A program made the translations under genes and the position numbers. Source: Promicromonospora sukumoe 327MFSha3.1 (lineage in GTDB: Bacteria > Actinomycetota > Actinomycetes > Actinomycetales > Cellulomonadaceae). From it: DNA of 64,000 nt. Each line of letters begins with the position of its first letter. Positions within the stretch are counted from its first letter, which is position 1. The stretch is from assembly GCF_000385135.1 (NCBI RefSeq), contig NZ_ARQM01000010.1, positions 186,001 to 250,000 of the forward strand, read 5' to 3'. The notes below the pieces were generated by a model that worked only from the letters and a program-made list of their open reading frames with translations, did not search any database and was not told the DNA's origin. Positions 25,775-33,858 of this stretch are shown piece by piece.

Positions 25775-26141
25775 TCGGAACCGGGCTGATCTCGTGATTG
25801 CGGATTCTTCGACGCTGCTTGACGAGGTGCGTCGAGCCTTCGCCACCACGCCCACTGGCCGCGAGCTGGGCCTGCTCGACGCCGAGATCGCGGACTCCAC
25901 GCTCCGCGTGACGTTCTCCGGTGCGCCGGACGATGCCGCGGGTCCTTACGGCGCGCGTATCCCGGTGCCTCATGACGCCTCCGACCCGCTCTGGACGATG
26001 TGGGACCCGGCAGCGGGGTTGGCGGAATGGGTCATGTACGCCGTCGTGCAGGCGATCGCCGAGGAGTACCTGACCGGTGGTGTCGGGCGCGGGTCCCGGT
26101 CGGCCGACGACGGGGTGGTCTGGCTCGTCCTCGACGACTAG
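25758..26141 (+). CDS. small acidic cytosolic protein overlapping the secreted-protein gene
   Basis: A 127-residue acidic protein without a signal peptide or membrane span. It begins MPSMPDRNRAD (alternative ATG at 25767) and overlaps the previous gene by 17 bases, so the two are probably translated together. GC content rises to the genome norm within it. No family is recognised. A secreted protein followed by a small acidic partner is an arrangement seen in toxin-immunity pairs, but nothing in the sequence shows a toxin. Confidence 0.6.
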   Translation: MPSMPDRNRADLVIADSSTLLDEVRRAFATTPTGRELGLLDAEIADSTLRVTFSGAPDDAAGPYGARIPVPHDASDPLWTMWDPAAGLAEWVMYAVVQAIAEEYLTGGVGRGSRSADDGVVWLVLDD

Positions 26142-26144
26142 GGC

Positions 26145-26804
26145 CTACGCCAGCATCCCGCGGAGCATCGCCGCGAGGATCCGGGCCAGGCGCGGCTCGA
26201 CGTCGACCAGGGCGTGCGACAGCCGGGGGTCCGACCGGTAGAGCGTGGCGACCTCCGGCCCCGGCGTCGCGATCTGGTGGAACGTGCCCGCCAGGGACGT
26301 CGCCGCCGCGACCAGGTCGACGCCGTCCTCCTCGGTGAGGCCCGGCAGGGCCGCGCGGACCGCGGGGACGATCCGGCCCAGGCCCTCGCCGGTGGTGAGC
26401 TTGAACTCCCGCACCTTCTCCACCGACACGTTGCGCTCCAGGTTCAGCGGTGTCTGCGCGAGCAGGTCGCAGAACATGCCGCGCTCCGCGAGCGTCGCGG
26501 CGACCACCGCGGCGACGCCGTCGGCGTCCGGCCGCTCGACGGCGCCCACCCGTTCGGCGAGGGCCGGCGCCCAGTCCCGCCAGCCCTCGGCGGTGAGCCG
26601 CAGGAAGATCTCCTCGCGCGTCTCGAAGTACCGCAGCATCGCGGACTTGTGCATGTCCACGGCGGCTGCGATGTCGGTCAGCGTCACCTCGCGGATGCCC
26701 CGCTCGGCCCCGAGCCTGCGCGCGGCGTCGAGGATGGCCGCCTCCCGGACGGCCTTGGCCTCGGGGGAGCGGGCCCGCTGGAAGTCCCGTGTCGTCATGC
26801 TCAC
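26145..26804 (-). CDS. TetR-family transcriptional regulator
   Basis: A 219-residue regulator: helix-turn-helix at about 22-66 (AILDAARRLGAERGIREV, then IAAAVDMHKSAMLRYFETRE) and a ligand domain resembling TetR_C proteins that bind hydrophobic molecules. The GTG at 26804 or the ATG at 26798 may be the start. It is divergent from the SDR gene at 26858; two GCAAC...GTTG elements lie in the 53-base spacer. Probably a repressor of itself and of the SDR. Confidence 0.88.
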   Translation of the reverse strand: MSMTTRDFQRARSPEAKAVREAAILDAARRLGAERGIREVTLTDIAAAVDMHKSAMLRYFETREEIFLRLTAEGWRDWAPALAERVGAVERPDADGVAAVVAATLAERGMFCDLLAQTPLNLERNVSVEKVREFKLTTGEGLGRIVPAVRAALPGLTEEDGVDLVAAATSLAGTFHQIATPGPEVATLYRSDPRLSHALVDVEPRLARILAAMLRGMLA

Positions 26805-26810
26805 ATCTTA

Positions 26811-26847
26811 GCGCAACAGGGTTGCGCAAGTTAGAGCAACGGTGTTG
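26811..26847. promoter_or_regulatory. paired TetR operator sites overlapping the SDR promoter
   Basis: GCGCAACAGGGTTGCGC (26811-26827) is a perfect 7-3-7 palindrome, and AGCAACGGTGTTGT (26834-26847) repeats its core GCAAC-NNN-GTTG. TTGCGC (26822-26827) and TTGTAT (26845-26850), 17 bases apart, fit a promoter whose start would fall on the SDR ATG at 26858. Confidence 0.6.
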
Positions 26848-26857
26848 TATTAACGAC

Positions 26858-27712
26858 ATGCAGCAGACATGGTTCATCACCGGTTCCTCGCGTGGCTTCG
26901 GCCGCGCACTCGCACTCGCCGCGCTCGCCGCGGGCGACCGGGTGGCGGCCACCGCCCGGCGTCCCGAGCAGCTCGACGACCTCGTCGCGCAGTACGGCGA
27001 GCGGGTCCTCCCGCTCCGGCTCGACGTCACCGACGCGGACGGCGTCCGCGCGGCGCTCGCCGAGGCCAAGGCTCGGTTCGGGCGCCTCGACGTCATCGTC
27101 AACAACGCGGGCTACGCCAACGTGGCCCCGATCGAGACCGGGGACGAGGCCGACTTCCGCACCCAGTTCGAGACCAACTTCTGGGGCGTCTACCACGTGT
27201 CCCGGGCCGCGATCCCGCTGCTCCGCGAGCAGGGCGGCGGCCTCGTGATCCAGTTCTCGTCGGTGGGCGGGCGGGTCGGCGGCTCGCCGGGCATCGCGTC
27301 CTACCAGGCCGCCAAGTTCGCGATCGACGGCTTCAGCCGGGTGCTGCGCGCCGAGACCGCGCCGTTCGGCGTCAAGGTGCTCGTCGTGGAGCCCAGCGGG
27401 TTCCGCACCGACTGGGCCGGCGCCTCCATGACCGTGCACGACGCCCCCGCCGGGTACGAGTCGACCGTCGGCGCCATGAACTCGCGGATGCGCCAGTCCG
27501 GGGCCGGCGCGGCCGGCGACCCGGACCGCGCCGCCCAGATCCTCGTGGCCGTGGCCAAGCGCGACGACGTGCCCGAGCACCTGCCGCTCGGGGTGAACGC
27601 CACCGAGATGTCCGTGGCCCAGGACCGCCGCCTGCTCGAGTCGGACCAGCGGTGGAGCGCGGTCAGCCGCTCGGCCGACTTCGGCGAGCCGTTCCCGGTC
27701 GCCCTGCCGTAG
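26858..27712 (+). CDS. short-chain dehydrogenase/reductase
   Basis: A 284-residue NAD(P)-dependent oxidoreductase of the classical SDR type. The cofactor motif is TGSSRGFG (residues 8-15), the structural motif NNAGY, and the catalytic YxxxK is in SYQAAKFAIDGFS. The substrate is unknown. There is no Shine-Dalgarno sequence and the promoter ends just before the ATG, so the message may be leaderless. Regulation by the divergent TetR protein is likely from the operator pair. Confidence 0.9.
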   Translation: MQQTWFITGSSRGFGRALALAALAAGDRVAATARRPEQLDDLVAQYGERVLPLRLDVTDADGVRAALAEAKARFGRLDVIVNNAGYANVAPIETGDEADFRTQFETNFWGVYHVSRAAIPLLREQGGGLVIQFSSVGGRVGGSPGIASYQAAKFAIDGFSRVLRAETAPFGVKVLVVEPSGFRTDWAGASMTVHDAPAGYESTVGAMNSRMRQSGAGAAGDPDRAAQILVAVAKRDDVPEHLPLGVNATEMSVAQDRRLLESDQRWSAVSRSADFGEPFPVALP

Positions 27713-27722
27713 TCGGGGCGTG

Positions 27723-27755
27723 TGCTCATCTGTGAGGGTCATCGTGCTCATCTGT
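27723..27755 (+). promoter_or_regulatory. SorC-type operator: two direct repeats upstream of the polyol dehydrogenase
   Basis: TGCTCATCTGT occurs at 27723-27733 and again at 27745-27755, 22 bases apart (two helical turns). The complement of the same ten bases occurs at 30327-30336 in the control region of the regulator and the importer. Confidence 0.6.
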
Positions 27756-27802
27756 TAGCCTGACGGCGATCAACAGAGTCGGAAGGGCGGCGGAGGAGCA
27801 CG

Positions 27803-29299
27803 ATGACGGCACTCGACGAGGAGACCGTGGGCGGCCTGGTGGCGTCCGCGCCCAGCGGCGCGGACCTCACGGTTCCCACCTATGACCGGTCCCGGCTGAC
27901 CACCGGGATCGTCCATCTCGGCGTGGGCGGCTTCCACCGCGCGCACCAGGCGATGTACCTCGACCGGCTGATGGCCGAGGGCAAGGCGCTCGACTGGGCG
28001 ATCTGCGGCGTCGGGGTGCTGCCGGGCGACGCCCGCATGCGCGACGCGCTCGCCGCCCAGGACGGCCTGTACACCCTGGTGCTCAAGCACCCGGACGGGC
28101 GCCTGGAGGCGCGCGTGATCGGGTCGATCAAGGAGTACCTGCTCGCCCCCGACGACCCGGAGGCGGTGCTGGAGAAGATGGCCTCGCCCGAAGTCCGGAT
28201 CGTCTCGCTGACCGTCACCGAGGGCGGCTACAACATCCACCACGTGACCGGCGAGTTCGACCTGGCCGACCCGGCGGTCGCCGCCGACCTGGCCGACGGC
28301 GCCGTCCCCGCCACGACGTTCGGGCTGGTCACCGAGGCCCTGCGCCGACGGCGGGACCGGGGCGTGCCGCCGTTCACCGTGATGAGCTGCGACAACATCC
28401 AGGGCAACGGCGAGGTCGCCAAGCGGGCGTTCACCACGTTCGCCCGGGCCAAGGACGCCGACCTGGCGGCCTGGATCGAGGAGAACGTCGCGTTCCCGAG
28501 CTCCATGGTCGACCGCATCACGCCCGTCACCACGGACGCCGACCGCGCCATGGTCGCCGAGCGGTTCGGCGTCGACGACGCCTGGCCCGTGGTGGCCGAG
28601 CCGTTCGAGCAGTGGGCGCTGGAGGACAGCTTCCCCGCCGGGCGGCCCCCGTTCGAGGACGCCGGCGTGCAGGTGGTCTCCGACGTCGAGCCGTACGAGC
28701 TGATGAAGCTGCGCCTGCTCAACGCCAGCCACCAGGCACTCTGCTACGTCGGCTACCTGTCCGGTCACCGGTACGCGCACGAGGTGGCCGGGCAGGACGT
28801 GTTCGCACGGTTCCTGCTCGGCTACATGGACCACGAGGGCACGCCCACGCTTGAGCCGGTGCCGGGCATCGACCTCGACCTGTACAAGCGCACCCTGATC
28901 GAGCGGTTCGCCAACCCGCACGTGGCCGACACCCTCGCGCGGCTGTGCGCCGAGTCCTCCGACCGCATCCCGAAGTGGCTGCTGCCCGTGGTCCGGCACC
29001 ATCTGGCGCACGGCGGGCCGATCGAGCACGCCGCGCTCGTGGTCGCGTCCTGGGCCCGGTACGACGAGGGCACCGACGAGGCCGGCGAGCCCATCGAGAT
29101 CGTGGACCGCCTGGCCGACCGGCTGCACGCCGCGGCCCTGGCGCAGCAGGAGGACCCGCTCGCGTTCCTGCGCGACCGCGAGGTCTTCGGCGACCTGGTC
29201 GACGACCAGCGGTTCACCGCCGAGTACTCGGCGGCGCTGGCGTCCCTGCACGAGCGGGGCGCCCGCGCCACGGTCGAGTCCCTGGTCGCCCGGGGCTAG
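27803..29299 (+). CDS. mannitol 2-dehydrogenase family polyol dehydrogenase
   Basis: A 498-residue long-chain polyol dehydrogenase that would oxidise D-mannitol (or a similar hexitol) to the ketose with NAD. The Rossmann region starts GIVHLGVGGFHRAHQA (near 35); the catalytic lysine-asparagine-histidine set is in KLRLLNASHQALCYVG. Length is typical. CGGAGGAGCACG precedes the ATG. Its stop overlaps the convergent SorC regulator gene by 4 bases. Together with the importer at 30389-33563 it forms a polyol uptake and oxidation locus; the product ketose would enter glycolysis after phosphorylation by an enzyme not seen here. Confidence 0.92.
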   Translation: MTALDEETVGGLVASAPSGADLTVPTYDRSRLTTGIVHLGVGGFHRAHQAMYLDRLMAEGKALDWAICGVGVLPGDARMRDALAAQDGLYTLVLKHPDGRLEARVIGSIKEYLLAPDDPEAVLEKMASPEVRIVSLTVTEGGYNIHHVTGEFDLADPAVAADLADGAVPATTFGLVTEALRRRRDRGVPPFTVMSCDNIQGNGEVAKRAFTTFARAKDADLAAWIEENVAFPSSMVDRITPVTTDADRAMVAERFGVDDAWPVVAEPFEQWALEDSFPAGRPPFEDAGVQVVSDVEPYELMKLRLLNASHQALCYVGYLSGHRYAHEVAGQDVFARFLLGYMDHEGTPTLEPVPGIDLDLYKRTLIERFANPHVADTLARLCAESSDRIPKWLLPVVRHHLAHGGPIEHAALVVASWARYDEGTDEAGEPIEIVDRLADRLHAAALAQQEDPLAFLRDREVFGDLVDDQRFTAEYSAALASLHERGARATVESLVARG

Positions 29300-30228
29300 C
29301 CCGGGACGATCGTCTCCAGGGCCGTCGCGGCGGCGTCGTCGACCACCAGGGTGTCGGCGACGCCGCCGTTCACCGCGGCCAGCAGGCCGGGCGCGACGGC
29401 GGAGCCGTAGCCGATGGCGATGACGCGCGGCGTGGCGACGAGCTGCTCCAGCGTCACCCCGACGACCCGCTCGTCGAGGCTGGTCCGCACGGGCCGGCCC
29501 GCGGCGTCGAACAGGCGGCCCGAGCACTCGGCGATGGCGCCCGCCGCCGTGGCGGCCTGCTGCTCCTCGGCGCTGATCTGCGGGAACACGGTCGAGCTGC
29601 GTTCCGACCAGTGGCCGATCGCGACGACGGCGACGTCCAGGCGGTCGGCCCGCGCGAGCGCGTCGGCGATCTCCGGCTGCCGGCGCAGGCCTGCGGCGGT
29701 GGCGGCGTCGGCCACCAGGAGCGGCGACCACACCGGCCAGGTGCGCACGCCCGGCATCTGGGCGAACGCGGTGATCAGGGCCAGCGAGTTGCCGCTGCCC
29801 TCGACGGGCAGCGCGCCCACGAGCTGGACGACGTCGCAGTGGGGGAGCTGCCCGATGTGCCGCACCGCGGCCTCGACGGTGCGCGACCACGAGACGCCGA
29901 CGGTGGAGCCCTCCGTGATGTGCTCCCGGGCGGCGCGCGCCAGCTCGACGGCGACGTGCTCGCGCGTCGCGGTGGGGTCCTGGCCGCTGGGTGCGATCAG
30001 GATCTCGCGCGCGCCGAGGCGGGCGGCCAGCCGGGCGCCGCGCTCGCCGTCGACCTGGGGCGCGGTGATCTCGATGCGCACCACGCCCTGCTCGCGGGCC
30101 TGCGCGAGCAGGCGGGCGACCTGGAAGCGGGAGATGCCGCGGTCGCGCGCGATCTCCACCTTGGACTTGCCGTCGAGGTAGTAGTCGGTGCTCACCTCGA
30201 CCATGAGGTTCGAGTCGTTCTGGGTCAC
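29296..30228 (-). CDS. SorC/DeoR-family sugar-sensing regulator
   Basis: A 310-residue regulator. The helix-turn-helix (about 12-50: YYLDGKSKVEIARDRGISRFQVARLL) is typical of SorC proteins, followed by a sugar-phosphate-isomerase-like ligand domain (about 55-310, with GVSWSRTVEA and GYGSAVAPGLL). It is convergent with the dehydrogenase and divergent from the ABC importer, so it can control both; repeated TGCTCA-type sites near all three promoters support this. The inducer is probably the polyol or a phosphorylated derivative. Confidence 0.88.
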   Translation of the reverse strand: MTQNDSNLMVEVSTDYYLDGKSKVEIARDRGISRFQVARLLAQAREQGVVRIEITAPQVDGERGARLAARLGAREILIAPSGQDPTATREHVAVELARAAREHITEGSTVGVSWSRTVEAAVRHIGQLPHCDVVQLVGALPVEGSGNSLALITAFAQMPGVRTWPVWSPLLVADAATAAGLRRQPEIADALARADRLDVAVVAIGHWSERSSTVFPQISAEEQQAATAAGAIAECSGRLFDAAGRPVRTSLDERVVGVTLEQLVATPRVIAIGYGSAVAPGLLAAVNGGVADTLVVDDAAATALETIVPG

Positions 30229-30291
30229 CTGCGTTCCTCACTCCCGCAGGCGGCGCGGGGGCTGATCGAGCGACTTCTGAGCGGGGGGCCT

Positions 30292-30358
30292 TGCTCACCT
30301 GAGCATACCCAACTACTCTGCGGATGCAGATGAGCAGTTTCAATTTCTCAAATGAGCG
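30292..30358. promoter_or_regulatory. SorC-type operators between the regulator and the polyol importer
   Basis: TGCTCACCTGAGCA (30292-30305) is a palindrome; CAGATGAGCA (30327-30336) is the complement of the repeat upstream of the dehydrogenase; TCTCAAATGAGCG (30347-30359) is a weaker copy. They lie between the divergent regulator and importer genes. Confidence 0.58.
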
Positions 30359-30388
30359 TGGCGGAGAAGCCGCGAGGAGAGGACGAGG

Positions 30389-31780
30389 ATGTTCCGACCT
30401 CCGAGGGGTAAGTCGGCGCCGGGTGCTTCGGTGAGAGCGACTGCCGTGGCGGCGACGGCGACCGTCGCACTGGCCCTGTCCGGCTGTGCCGGGGCGGGCG
30501 CCGTGGCCGGCGGCGAGGGCGAGCAGATCGTCGTGGCGATCGTGTCCAACCCGCAGATGCAGGACGCGATCTCGTTGCAGGACGAGTTCCGCGCCGCCCA
30601 TCCGGGCGTGGACGTACGGTTCGTGTCGCTGCCGGAGAACGAGGCCCGCGCCAAGATCACGGCGTCCGTGGCGACCGGCGGCGGCGAGTTCGACGTCGTC
30701 ATGATCTCCAACTACGAGACGCCGATGTGGGCCGAGAACGGCTGGATCGAGAACCTCCAGCCGTACATCGACGAGACCGAGGGGTACGACGCCGAGGACT
30801 TCGTCCCGAGCGTCCGCGAGGCGCTGTCGCGCGACGGCGACATGTACTCCGTGCCGTTCTACGGCGAGTCGTCGTTCCTGGCCTACCGCGCCGACCTGTT
30901 CGAGGAGGCGGGGCTGGAGATGCCCGCCAACCCGACGTGGGACGAGGTCCAGGAGCTGGCCGCCGAGCTGAACGAGCCCGCGGAGGACTTCTCGGGCATC
31001 TGCCTGCGCGGCCTGGCCGGCTGGGGCGAGGTCATGGCCCCCATGAGCACCGCGATCAACACGTTCGGCGGCGGCTGGTTCGACGAGGACTGGAACGCCA
31101 CCCTCGACTCGCCCGAGAGCCGCGAGGCGATCGAGACCTACATCGACACCGTGCAGACCTCCGGCCAGCCCGGCGCCGCGACGTCCGGGTTCGGCGACTG
31201 CCTCACCCGGTTCGCCCAGGGCCAGTCGGCCATGTGGTACGACGCGACGTCGATGGTGTCCTCCATCGAGGACCCGGCGTCGTCCACGGTGGCGGGCAAG
31301 GTGGGCTACGCGCCCGCGCCCGTGGCCGAGACCGGCACCGCGGGCTGGCTGTACAGCTGGTCGCTCGCCATCCCGTCCACCAGCGAGCACAAGGATGCCG
31401 CCTGGGACTTCGTCTCCTGGATGACGGACAAGGAGTACATCAAGACCGTCGGCGAGGAGATCGGCTGGGAGCGGGTGCCCCCGGGCAGCCGGCTGTCCAC
31501 CTACGAGATCCCCGAGTACGCCGAGGTCTCCGAGGCGTACGCCGACGCGACCCTGGAGTCGATGAACGGGGCCACCCAGGAGTCCGCGATGACCCACCCC
31601 GTGCCCTACCCGGGCATCCAGTTCGTGGGCATCCCCGAGTTCCAGGACCTCGGCACCCGCGTGGGCCAGCAGATGTCCGCGGCCATCGCCGGCCAGGTGA
31701 CCGTGGACGAGGCCATCGCACAGTCCCAGCGCTACGCCGAAACCGTGGCGGAGACCTACCGGGCCCAGGAGGGGCAATGA
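30389..31780 (+). CDS. ABC importer substrate-binding lipoprotein for a polyol/sugar
   Basis: A 463-residue family-1 extracellular binding protein. The signal peptide ends in the lipobox ALSGC near residue 33. Mature-protein segments such as FDVVMISNYETPMWAENGWI and YSVPFYGESSFLAYRADLF match the polyol (mannitol/sorbitol) binding proteins of the SmoE/MtlE type. It is the first gene of an importer operon; the stop overlaps the next start (ATGA). Regulation by the SorC protein is inferred from the sites upstream. The specific ligand is inferred from the neighbouring dehydrogenase. Confidence 0.9.
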   Translation: MFRPPRGKSAPGASVRATAVAATATVALALSGCAGAGAVAGGEGEQIVVAIVSNPQMQDAISLQDEFRAAHPGVDVRFVSLPENEARAKITASVATGGGEFDVVMISNYETPMWAENGWIENLQPYIDETEGYDAEDFVPSVREALSRDGDMYSVPFYGESSFLAYRADLFEEAGLEMPANPTWDEVQELAAELNEPAEDFSGICLRGLAGWGEVMAPMSTAINTFGGGWFDEDWNATLDSPESREAIETYIDTVQTSGQPGAATSGFGDCLTRFAQGQSAMWYDATSMVSSIEDPASSTVAGKVGYAPAPVAETGTAGWLYSWSLAIPSTSEHKDAAWDFVSWMTDKEYIKTVGEEIGWERVPPGSRLSTYEIPEYAEVSEAYADATLESMNGATQESAMTHPVPYPGIQFVGIPEFQDLGTRVGQQMSAAIAGQVTVDEAIAQSQRYAETVAETYRAQEGQ

Positions 31781-32724
31781 GCACCTCGACCATCGACCGG
31801 CTCGAAGGCTCGCGCCGGGCCGCCCGCGCCGCCGCGGCGGAGCGCACGATCAGCAAGGCCGAGGGGTGGCGCCGCCGCGGCCCGCTCCTGCCCGCGCTGA
31901 TCTTCACCGTGATCGTCACGCAGCTGCCGTTCCTGGTGACCATCTGGTACTCGCTGCGCGGGCAGAACCTGCTGCGGCCGGGCGAGGACATCTTCGTGGG
32001 GCTGTCGAACTACATCGACATCGCCCAGGACTCGACGTTCCGGCAGACGGCGCTGAACTCCGTGGTCATCACGCTCGGCTGCGTGCTGGTGGCGATGGTG
32101 CTCGGCATCGTGCTGGCGCTGCTGCTCGACCGGCCGTTCTTCGGCCGGGGCGTGGCCCGCACCATGCTCATCACGCCGTTCCTGGTGATGCCGGTGGCGA
32201 CGTCGGTCCTGTGGTCCGTCGCGCTGCTCAACCCCACGTACGGCCTGTTCAACTGGGTGCTCGGCGTGTTCGGCATCGAGGCGGTCGACTGGACGTCGAC
32301 CTACCCGATCATCGCGATCCTGATGGCGCTGGTCTGGCAGTGGACGCCGTTCATGATGCTGCTCGTGCTCGCCGGCCTCCAGGCCCAGGCCAAGGACGTG
32401 CTGGAGGCCGCTTCGGTCGACGGCGCCGGCCCGTGGCGCACCTTCCGCTCGATCACGCTGCCGCACCTGCGCCGGTACATCGAGCTGGGCGTGCTGCTCG
32501 GCGTCATCTACGTGGTCAACACGTTCGACCAGATCTACCTCATGACGGCGGGCGGGCCCGGTACGGCCAGCGCCAACCTGCCGTTCTACATCTACCAGCG
32601 CGCGTTCCTCGGCTTCGACATCGGGCAGGCCGCCGCCATGGGCGTCGTCGTCGTGATCGCCACGATCATCGTGGCCTCGGCCGCGCTGCGCCTCATCTTC
32701 CGCAGCTTCGAGGTCAAGGAGTGA
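31777..32724 (+). CDS. ABC importer permease, sugar type 1
   Basis: A 315-residue membrane protein with six spans, the first after a 35-residue cytoplasmic N-terminus. The EAA loop is VLEAASVDGAGPWRTFRSITLPHL, which contacts the ATPase. It overlaps the binding-protein gene by 4 bases and is followed after 2 bases by the second permease. It is the MalF-like half of the importer. Confidence 0.93.
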   Translation: MSTSTIDRLEGSRRAARAAAAERTISKAEGWRRRGPLLPALIFTVIVTQLPFLVTIWYSLRGQNLLRPGEDIFVGLSNYIDIAQDSTFRQTALNSVVITLGCVLVAMVLGIVLALLLDRPFFGRGVARTMLITPFLVMPVATSVLWSVALLNPTYGLFNWVLGVFGIEAVDWTSTYPIIAILMALVWQWTPFMMLLVLAGLQAQAKDVLEAASVDGAGPWRTFRSITLPHLRRYIELGVLLGVIYVVNTFDQIYLMTAGGPGTASANLPFYIYQRAFLGFDIGQAAAMGVVVVIATIIVASAALRLIFRSFEVKE

Positions 32725-32726
32725 GC

Positions 32727-33563
32727 ATGTCCGACGTGACGCGCGCGTACCGCCGTCGAGCCACCGGTGGCGTGCTGACCACGCTGACCTGGCTCCTGGC
32801 GCTCGCCTTCTTCTTCCCGGTGGCCTGGATGGCCGCCACGGCGTTCAAGCAGGAGAACCAGGCGGCGTCCGACCCGCCGACGTGGTTCTTCACGCCCACG
32901 CTCGACCAGTTCCGGGCCGTGATCGAGGGCGGGTCCGCGGTCTACGTGGCCAACTCCGCCATCGCGACCGGCGTCTCGACGGTGCTGGTGCTGCTGCTGG
33001 GCATCCCGGCGGCGTACGCGCTGTCGATCCGGCCGGTGGAGAAGGTCAGCGACGTGCTGTTCTTCTTCATCTCCACCAAGATGCTGCCGGTCGTGGCGGT
33101 CATCGTGCCGATCTACGTGGTGGCCGGGCAGCTCAAGGTGCTCGACAACATCTGGACCCTGGTGGTCCTGTACACCGCGATGAACCTGCCGATCGCGGTG
33201 TGGATGATGCGGTCGTTCTTCCTGGAGGTGCCCGGGGAGGTGCTGGAGGCGGCGTCCGTCGACGGCGCCGGGCTGATGCGGACCCTGCGGTCCGTGCTCA
33301 TCCCGATGGTGGCCCCCGGCATCGCGGCCACGGCGCTGATCTGCGTGATCTTCTCGTGGAACGAGTTCTTCTTCGCGCTCAACCTCACCGCCTCCCGGGC
33401 GGCGACGGTGCCGGTGCTCATCGTGTCGACCATGACGAGCGAGGGCCTGTTCCTGGCCCGGCTCTGCGCGGCGGCGCTGCTGGCGTCGCTGCCGGTGATC
33501 CTGGCGGGCTGGATCGCGCAGAAGCAGCTGGTGCGAGGGCTGTCGATGGGTGCGATCAAGTAG
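32727..33563 (+). CDS. ABC importer permease, sugar type 2
   Basis: A 278-residue six-span membrane protein, the MalG-like half. The EAA loop is VLEAASVDGAGLMRTLRSVLIP. The ATG at 32727 follows AAGGAGTGAGC. No ATPase gene is in this locus; like many actinobacterial sugar importers it may use a shared MsmK-type ATPase encoded elsewhere. A long palindrome follows 25 bases after the stop. Confidence 0.93.
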   Translation: MSDVTRAYRRRATGGVLTTLTWLLALAFFFPVAWMAATAFKQENQAASDPPTWFFTPTLDQFRAVIEGGSAVYVANSAIATGVSTVLVLLLGIPAAYALSIRPVEKVSDVLFFFISTKMLPVVAVIVPIYVVAGQLKVLDNIWTLVVLYTAMNLPIAVWMMRSFFLEVPGEVLEAASVDGAGLMRTLRSVLIPMVAPGIAATALICVIFSWNEFFFALNLTASRAATVPVLIVSTMTSEGLFLARLCAAALLASLPVILAGWIAQKQLVRGLSMGAIK

Positions 33564-33588
33564 GTGTTGGTCGTTCGTTTGTTGCTCT

Positions 33589-33643
33589 CTACCCAGTGAT
33601 TGGGCCCGGAACCGACTCGGTTTCGGGCCCAATCACTGGGTAG
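33589..33643. repeat. 55-bp near-perfect palindrome after the polyol importer operon
   Basis: Left arm 33589-33615 and right arm 33617-33643 pair at 26 of 27 positions around a single base. The arm begins CTACCCAGTGATTGGGCCC. There is no T-tract. A role in ending transcription or stabilising the mRNA 3' end is possible. Confidence 0.92.
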
Positions 33644-33793
33644 ACCAACCGTCTGCGGCAGCGGCTGTGGCTGGCCGGCTGGACTGAGCCCCGTTCAGCA
33701 GGCCGGAAGCGACCGTTTACTGGTCGGTTGCGGCCCTCTGGAGCCTGGTGAACCGGGGTCAGTAGTGGTGGAACCGGAAGTGTCGGGTTGTGG

Positions 33794-33858
33794 CAGAATT
33801 CCCTACTTTTTCTGTCGGGTACTTGCCGGAGAAAATCGGGCCCCGTTCGATGGGCCGC
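33794..33858 (+). promoter_or_regulatory. conserved promoter/operator block upstream of the GH43 gene
   Basis: CAGAATT (33794-33800), six bases, then a 30-bp imperfect palindrome (33807-33836) with half-sites TTTTTCTG.CGG and CCGGAGAAAAT. TTGCCG (33823-33828) and TTCGAT (33846-33851), 17 bases apart, place the transcription start at about 33858, next to the ATG. The same block occurs in front of the ROK regulator gene at 36553-36618. The region 33644-33790 shows no gene. Confidence 0.65.

Noticed and set aside
27770-31777. A 1335-codon minus-strand open frame opposite the polyol locus
   Set aside because: It is antisense to the dehydrogenase and binding-protein genes and even runs through the SorC gene in another frame; composition is low-complexity Arg/Gly/His-rich.
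33589-33643. A standard rho-independent terminator
   Set aside because: The stem is 27 bp with one mismatch and there is no T-tract, so I list it as a palindrome; termination is possible but unproven.
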